DNA of 10,961 nt, from the NCBI GenBank assembly GCA_017650795.1, contig JAGCEE010000120.1, forward strand, positions 1-10,961, in the 5' to 3' direction. The notes beneath the pieces were generated by a model, which was not told the origin of the DNA, ran no database searches, and saw nothing but the letters and a program-made list of their open reading frames with translations. The translations under genes were made by a program, and so were the position numbers. This document shows, in pieces, positions 8,301-10,961 of this stretch (positions within the stretch are counted from its first letter, which is position 1; every line of letters begins with the position of its first letter). The DNA is from Clostridia bacterium. Its GTDB lineage: Bacteria; Bacillota; Clostridia; Christensenellales; UBA1242.

Positions 8301-10961
8301 CCAACAAATATGCCAATTGTTGAACCAGTTTGAATATCTATTTGTGTGTTAATTGATTGATATTTAAATACATCAACATCTTGTTTTTCAGTATTTATTG
8401 TATAGGTCAAGTTTTTCCAAAGACCAGCATCGGTTAATATAAATCTATATGGGTTCTCATCTGTTCCATCACCGGATATTGGAGTTAAAATTTCTGGGTT
8501 CGCAATTTTTAATGTTCCGTCAGTATTCCAAGGAACATTTAAATTATCATCATCGCCCCAACCAAATACGCTTAAGTATTTATCATTTTTTAAATAACCA
8601 ATTTTGTCTTTTTCCGTAAAGATTAATCGGCTGTTGATTTTACATGCTTCTTCTCCCATATCACATTCTAATTTATATCCATAGTTAGTGTATAAAACAT
8701 TTCCACTATCGTCAATCTTATTCTGAGACACTTCAGTAATACGTTTATATTCACTAGAAGTCATGATATTCTTTATGTTATCCGATTCTTCAATTGTTGG
8801 ACAAATTCCATCAAAACATATATCTTCAAGTTGAGTGTATTTATGATTATCGTTCGACTCGCCACCGCCATACTGAATATAATAATCATCAATTTCTTTT
8901 TCTTTGTTGTCATGTTTATATTTGTATACACCATTGTACCATAAACTTACTTCCGAATTAAAAAGCTTTGGCTTATTAATTGATTCTAGCTCTTTGTATT
9001 GTATGCCAAATACATTTATATAATTTGTTTCCCAGTGATACATAAAGCCAGACTTGTCTAAAATCTTTTCTTCGTGAATAGAGTCCATAATATTATCATC
9101 AAGATATATCTTGTCCTTATTGTAGGTATTGGAATTGCCTAAAAATGGAGTATAAATTAAGCGTGCCGTTAAAACTTCTTTTATAGTATCATAAATCATC
9201 TTTATACCCATAAAAAGTGCGCTAGCTGCCGTAATAATCATGCCTGGAGGAGTTGAGGCAAAACCCATCTCAATTGCCGCAACCAAACCTGCAAGGCCAG
9301 CAACAGCACCAGTTGTACCAGAAACGGCATACCCAACAAATTCCAATGCACCCATATTGTTTTTAGTACAGAACACCCCAACAGGCTTATAGGCAGAGAA
9401 ACCACCAACCACTTTACCTGTATTTCTAAGCTTTGTAGCAATAACATTATCTCCAATATCACCGCCTTCATTTGCAACTTTACTTGCAGTTAGGTAGTTT
9501 GATATTATTCCGCCAGCATTGGCATCGCTTGTTCCTTTTTTTACAATATATACAACAGTGCCCTTTCTTATTATATTACCTTCGTCATCCTCTTCTATGA
9601 TAGTATTTGCATGCTCAATTTGCCTAGTTTCTCCACTAAAATTCCATACTGCTTTTGCGTAAATATCCGCACCATTATAGCAATCGTAGATGCTTAAACT
9701 ATATATGGTTAAAGTGGATGTATCTTTTGGTCCTATTCCAACAATACCGCCAATATATGATGTTTGTGTACCAGGAGTTATCAACACATCATCTTGCATT
9801 TCATCATCTTCGCTACCTGCTTGAATGGTACAATTCGTTTTTGTTTCACAGTTGTATACCTTTCCTTCTTGACCCACGGCAATAATTCCGCCAACTACAA
9901 CCTCATTCCCAGCAACAACTAAAACCTTTGCGGTTTCCAATACACAGTTAGACACCTTGCCACCAGCAAGAAGTCCTAGCGCACCACCAAAGTATAAATT
10001 CTGAACTATATAGCCACCACCAGATGTTAGCTTTTCATTAATCTTAACATTATTTAAATTTATTGTGATATTTTTTATTATACCAACAATTGAAGTATCT
10101 TCATCTCCAACATTTTGACCCACAAGCCCGCCGAAATAATATGTTGCTGCTGTTGAATTCGCACCATTTATAGAATCGGCATTTATTTTGCAACCATACA
10201 GAGATTTTGCTTTTGTTGCAGTTATAGTCTTAGCACCATCTTCTATTTCTTTAGTTGTACCCACATAACCATAATTTTTTCCAACCAGCGTTCCAAAAAA
10301 GCCATCTTCTGTGTATGTTGCATAATTGATATTTCCCGCAATTATAACACCAGTTATGGTTCCATAGTTTTCACCAATAATTCCAGTTGAATCATAAAGG
10401 GTTAAATTTTGGAATCTTAAATCATATAGTTTTGCATTAGAGTCCAAAACTCCAATTAAATTTTTCCCCTTTTCTAATGGCTTTCCGTCTTTATCACATT
10501 TACCTAATTGCAAATTCATTATTGAGTGGTTTTGCCCATCAATATTAACAAAGTTTAAACCTGATATTATACTACCGCCAGACACTAAAGTATATTTAAT
10601 GCTTCCACGATTATTTTCACTATTAAATCCCATGTATCCAAAATTCATATGTCTTGTTATAACATAGTTTTTTGAAGCATCGCTTGCTCCACTTTCCATG
10701 TTAATAAATGCAGTGGCAGTTGGCACAATCATAAATTTTGTATCCACTTTATTATTATTGTAGTACACATATTCATTTACTAACCCACTCTTATTTGCAG
10801 TTGTTGTATGTGGGTAAACATATGATGATTGTCTTACATAATCCAACTCTTCGAATTTGTTATATAGCACTGGATAATTTGAATTGTAATCTTGCTTGCA
10901 AGCATAATATCCACTTGTATCTGTTTTACCATATAAAACATCAACATTTGTGGTATCTCCA
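5315..10961 (-). CDS. Giant GLUG-repeat surface protein (gene A), 5' end outside window
   Basis: The frame is open from the right edge to TAA at 5317-5315, at least 1881 codons. The first GTG (10870) is not the start: 30 further open codons precede it and no ribosome binding site is near. Numbering from that codon, the order is: GLUG block about 54-463; hydrophobic hairpin 512-567; charged linker with cysteine pairs about 570-797; second GLUG block about 798-1139, introduced by GDGTDENPYRF; beta-rich Ig-like stretch about 1140-1685; MBG/YDG-like C-terminal module about 1686-1851. No LPXTG, SLH or other anchor is seen at the C-terminus. Family knowledge: GLUG proteins are large extracellular, often adhesin-like, proteins. 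Cell adhesion or surface binding is an inference; no ligand or enzyme motif is visible. It shares architecture with gene B downstream and probably forms an operon with it. Confidence 0.9.
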   Translation of the reverse strand, partial: GDTTNVDVLYGKTDTSGYYACKQDYNSNYPVLYNKFEELDYVRQSSYVYPHTTTANKSGLVNEYVYYNNNKVDTKFMIVPTATAFINMESGASDASKNYVITRHMNFGYMGFNSENNRGSIKYTLVSGGSIISGLNFVNIDGQNHSIMNLQLGKCDKDGKPLEKGKNLIGVLDSNAKLYDLRFQNLTLYDSTGIIGENYGTITGVIIAGNINYATYTEDGFFGTLVGKNYGYVGTTKEIEDGAKTITATKAKSLYGCKINADSINGANSTAATYYFGGLVGQNVGDEDTSIVGIIKNITINLNNVKINEKLTSGGGYIVQNLYFGGALGLLAGGKVSNCVLETAKVLVVAGNEVVVGGIIAVGQEGKVYNCETKTNCTIQAGSEDDEMQDDVLITPGTQTSYIGGIVGIGPKDTSTLTIYSLSIYDCYNGADIYAKAVWNFSGETRQIEHANTIIEEDDEGNIIRKGTVVYIVKKGTSDANAGGIISNYLTASKVANEGGDIGDNVIATKLRNTGKVVGGFSAYKPVGVFCTKNNMGALEFVGYAVSGTTGAVAGLAGLVAAIEMGFASTPPGMIITAASALFMGIKMIYDTIKEVLTARLIYTPFLGNSNTYNKDKIYLDDNIMDSIHEEKILDKSGFMYHWETNYINVFGIQYKELESINKPKLFNSEVSLWYNGVYKYKHDNKEKEIDDYYIQYGGGESNDNHKYTQLEDICFDGICPTIEESDNIKNIMTSSEYKRITEVSQNKIDDSGNVLYTNYGYKLECDMGEEACKINSRLIFTEKDKIGYLKNDKYLSVFGWGDDDNLNVPWNTDGTLKIANPEILTPISGDGTDENPYRFILTDAGLWKNLTYTINTEKQDVDVFKYQSINTQIDIQTGSTIGIFVGTDTFNKFNGKLTFKANSRLCGYKVLLDGSVKDNTYGLGIIKESESAKVLNFMYVGRVEFAEKNIYNKQIVEANQTTNFKASFGLVIGKVNAGGSVEINGAVISNCSVEIPYKISSRLKDVSTLVGEANGNLNVKNVDVTIKRINVCGTIMDFENNSGDCTFGCVTGLIGSDSNVRIDETIVNVYNLQIISQINNAGGFVGKNLGSLTTNGVTANIGAFNLASYKNTHVGGILGYNNGSYAVEGSIFVGGIDELTTMLLSADIIKDNAVPYAGGVVGYDEHNPTYLSETGSIGIGNNDYALVDRGYAIDKILSGFNTYQIYSDLMLNNLGYDGENVIVKGQIVKCIPNESYASELIGNRNNTLDRAYVIVKNMVNESTSGATYIETPSETSLSLNSSSKYTNENWSAEQISLGKDHITYSISYNKYGRLVNDRHIYDINGNDFINSIPGYTGIDRIESISTFIVNGDGDNTIQLDAFKCDPGVDCNYLRIKAYIGSNQVGYTLDKTTGELTFTNNISKEETIKIELTTARQTLTISNIKTYYLYPEGVNAPQVVSEFTYQSYVEYGTNKAEGTFTETYLVKMTSLMDGDFLIEVKSVKYEGTKAFEGSKNPYNNEIIYSYKFSEIKEFAGNDTTIPVANMDTLLTSKEIMEMMVETGVISDKDSNNDDVCIVYTIMNNLKSNGMYIKFIKNNENGDITGIEFVEKLYWENIVDGIVFDKMVADKDGLDDSAASADLLGHFNSFKPQIRYSAEYERTFAQIPISILAQNSYTFARSDVEISSDITDELSYDVEVYEDGIMIVNKQGLGMAIGTNEAPYTDSETTKLTYTLQKPKANFYDGENEYENIFVYNDSYRGKNALIVSLRYEDIIKEKVYYYNGTNYALAAELSYNCPSFSDKKDIDGNYYTERDANFIPVGAMGISTRYYNIDAGSYTITNILDGITYRVIEKTVYIIDVIHNGEVYEQNGDIVIDLGQTTYKEYGVSYYYTTNKVAVNP
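5318..5815 (-). other. MBG/YDG-like C-terminal module(s) of gene A
   Basis: The segment opens with PKANFYDGENEYEN, continues through strand-like ALIVSLRYEDI, and reaches YYNIDAGSYTITNILDGITY. The 'YDG ... N/D-AGxYT' signature is typical of MBG/YDG-type modules in large bacterial surface proteins. A further run (VYIIDVIHNGEVYEQNGD, then TYKEYGVSYYYTTN) looks like the beginning of another such module but stops within it. No sorting signal follows. Confidence 0.45.
5816..7454 (-). other. Beta-rich stalk-like stretch of gene A
   Basis: About 545 residues have alternating strand-like segments and polar turns (QTLTISNIKTYYLYPEG, TFTETYLVKMTSL, EISSDITDELSYDVEVYEDG). Two Asp/Asn-rich segments (SDKDSNNDD near 6325-6300, DKDGLDD near 6138-6118) and one cysteine loop (CDPGVDC, 6868-6848) occur in it. 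Ig-like or related beta-sandwich modules are likely, but no family can be named from sight. Confidence 0.4.
7455..8480 (-). repeat. Second GLUG-type beta-solenoid block of gene A
   Basis: The lead-in GDGTDENPYRFILTDAGLWK matches the 'G-x-GT-x-x-(N/D)-PY-x-I' opening common before GLUG repeats. Units follow: FGLVIGKVNAGGSVEINGAV, STLVGEANGNLNVKNV, VTGLIGSDSNVRIDET, NAGGFVGKNLGSLTTNGV, HVGGILGYNNGSYAVEGS and YAGGVVGYDEHNP. This block has the same logic as the first block and as the block in gene B, which indicates module duplication followed by strong divergence. Confidence 0.78.
8481..9169 (-). other. Charged, Tyr-rich linker with cysteine-pair loops in gene A
   Basis: About 230 residues between the hydrophobic hairpin and the second GLUG block are unlike the flanking repeats. 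They are rich in D, E, K, N, Y and W (YHWETNYINVFGIQY, YYIQYGGGESND, SVFGWGDDDNLNVPWNTDG). They carry two short cysteine loops, CFDGIC at 8818-8801 and CDMGEEAC at 8665-8642. No known family is recognised. The end (WNTDG, then ILTPISGDGTDENPYRF) is a typical run-in to a new GLUG block. Confidence 0.45.
9170..9337 (-). other. Hydrophobic glycine-rich helical hairpin inside gene A
   Basis: Residues 512-567 (numbered from the GTG at 10870) form two hydrophobic stretches. The first, 27 residues, contains GTTGAVAGLAGLVAA and a single acidic residue (Glu, near its end). A STPP turn follows, then 25 residues containing GMIITAASALFMGIKMIYD. Small residues are regularly spaced (G-x2-G-x3-G-x2-G), as in glycine-zipper helices. 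The rest of the protein is beta-rich and polar, so this is the only membrane-like segment seen in gene A. It could be a transmembrane hairpin, a membrane-insertion element or a buried helical pair. The frame is continuous on both sides, so it is not an artefact of a frameshift. Confidence 0.6.
9480..10710 (-). repeat. First GLUG-type beta-solenoid block of gene A
   Basis: About 410 residues contain degenerate units: GIIGENYGTITGVIIAGNI, FGTLVGKNYGYVG, YYFGGLVGQNVGDEDTSIVG, YFGGALGLLAGGKVSNC, VVVGGIIAVGQEGKVYNC, SYIGGIVGIGPKDTST and NAGGIISNYL. A lead-in with a 'NYVITRHMNF' segment and SIISGLNFVNIDGQNHSIMN precedes them, as is usual where a beta-helix begins. The GG-[IL]-[VI]-G-x-N-x-G pattern is the GLUG hallmark, and several units end in a strand with Cys or Asn (VSNC, VYNC). 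They are protein-level repeats only. Confidence 0.78.
10871..10961 (-). other. Likely closing segment of an earlier GLUG module in gene A
   Basis: The 30 codons before the GTG at 10870 read in frame without a stop and include SGYYACKQDYNSNYPVLYN across the junction. The N-x-x-YPVL ending resembles the 'gYPvL' segment that often closes GLUG modules. This suggests that at least one more module lies upstream. The match is short, so this is a weak inference. Confidence 0.35.

Noticed and set aside
9238..9477. A 79-codon minus-strand frame overlapping gene A in another frame, rich in Leu and Val
   Set aside because: It is an out-of-frame reading of the Gly/Ala-rich hairpin region; the main frame is continuous with clear GLUG motifs on the upstream side.
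832..10000. Many plus-strand open frames of 60-130 codons (for example 5264-5644, 1837-2142, 4783-5076)
   Set aside because: They lie antisense to the two long minus-strand genes, have compositions explained by the complementary codons, and overlap each other. None shows domain signatures or gene-like spacing.
10868..10870. GTG as the start codon of gene A
   Set aside because: The frame is open for 30 more codons to the window edge, there is no ribosome binding site before it, and no signal peptide follows.
1..10961. Mycoplasma-type code (TGA as Trp)
   Set aside because: Trp is encoded by TGG in both genes and no internal TGA was found in the reading frames, so the standard bacterial code explains the window.
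1..10961. tRNA, rRNA, CRISPR arrays, insertion sequences or attachment sites
   Set aside because: Nearly every base lies in two continuous reading frames, and no cloverleaf, spaced identical repeats, terminal inverted repeats or transposase motifs were seen.

Overview
The window is filled by two very large genes on the minus strand, separated by 71 bp. Both are cut by the window edges. The upstream gene enters at the right edge with its 5' end missing and stops at 5315. The downstream gene starts at 5243 and leaves through the left edge with its 3' end missing. I see no RNA genes, mobile elements, CRISPR arrays or metabolic genes.

The DNA is AT-rich and uses the standard code: Trp is TGG and there is no internal TGA. 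The one visible gene start has an AGGAG ribosome binding site, and the protein starting there has a lipoprotein signal peptide. This fits a low-GC Bacillota-type bacterium, possibly an uncultured gut Clostridia-like lineage. The lineage is inferred from style only, since there is no marker gene.

Layout in transcription order (right to left). Gene A (complement of 5315 to beyond 10961) has at least 1881 visible codons. It opens with what looks like the closing segment of an earlier module. It continues with a GLUG-type beta-helix block (about 10710-9480), a 56-residue hydrophobic hairpin (9337-9170) and a charged linker with paired cysteines. A second GLUG block (about 8480-7455), a long beta-rich Ig-like stretch and a C-terminal MBG/YDG-like module follow. 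No wall anchor is visible at its end. Gene B (complement of 5243 to beyond 1) has 1747 visible codons. It has a lipoprotein signal peptide with Cys23, about 980 residues of tandem beta-sandwich (BIG-like) modules, one GLUG block (about 2230-1280), then more beta-rich modules up to the edge.

The two genes are probably co-transcribed: same strand, short gap, no terminator or convincing promoter between them. They share the same architecture of GLUG blocks alternating with Ig-like stalk modules. The likely role is surface display, with gene B lipid-anchored on a long stalk and gene A an adhesin-like partner whose export signal and anchor are not visible. Ligand and function are unknown. The points most worth a second look are the hydrophobic glycine-rich hairpin inside gene A, its abrupt C-terminus, and the open frame after its stop codon that runs exactly into the ATG of gene B.
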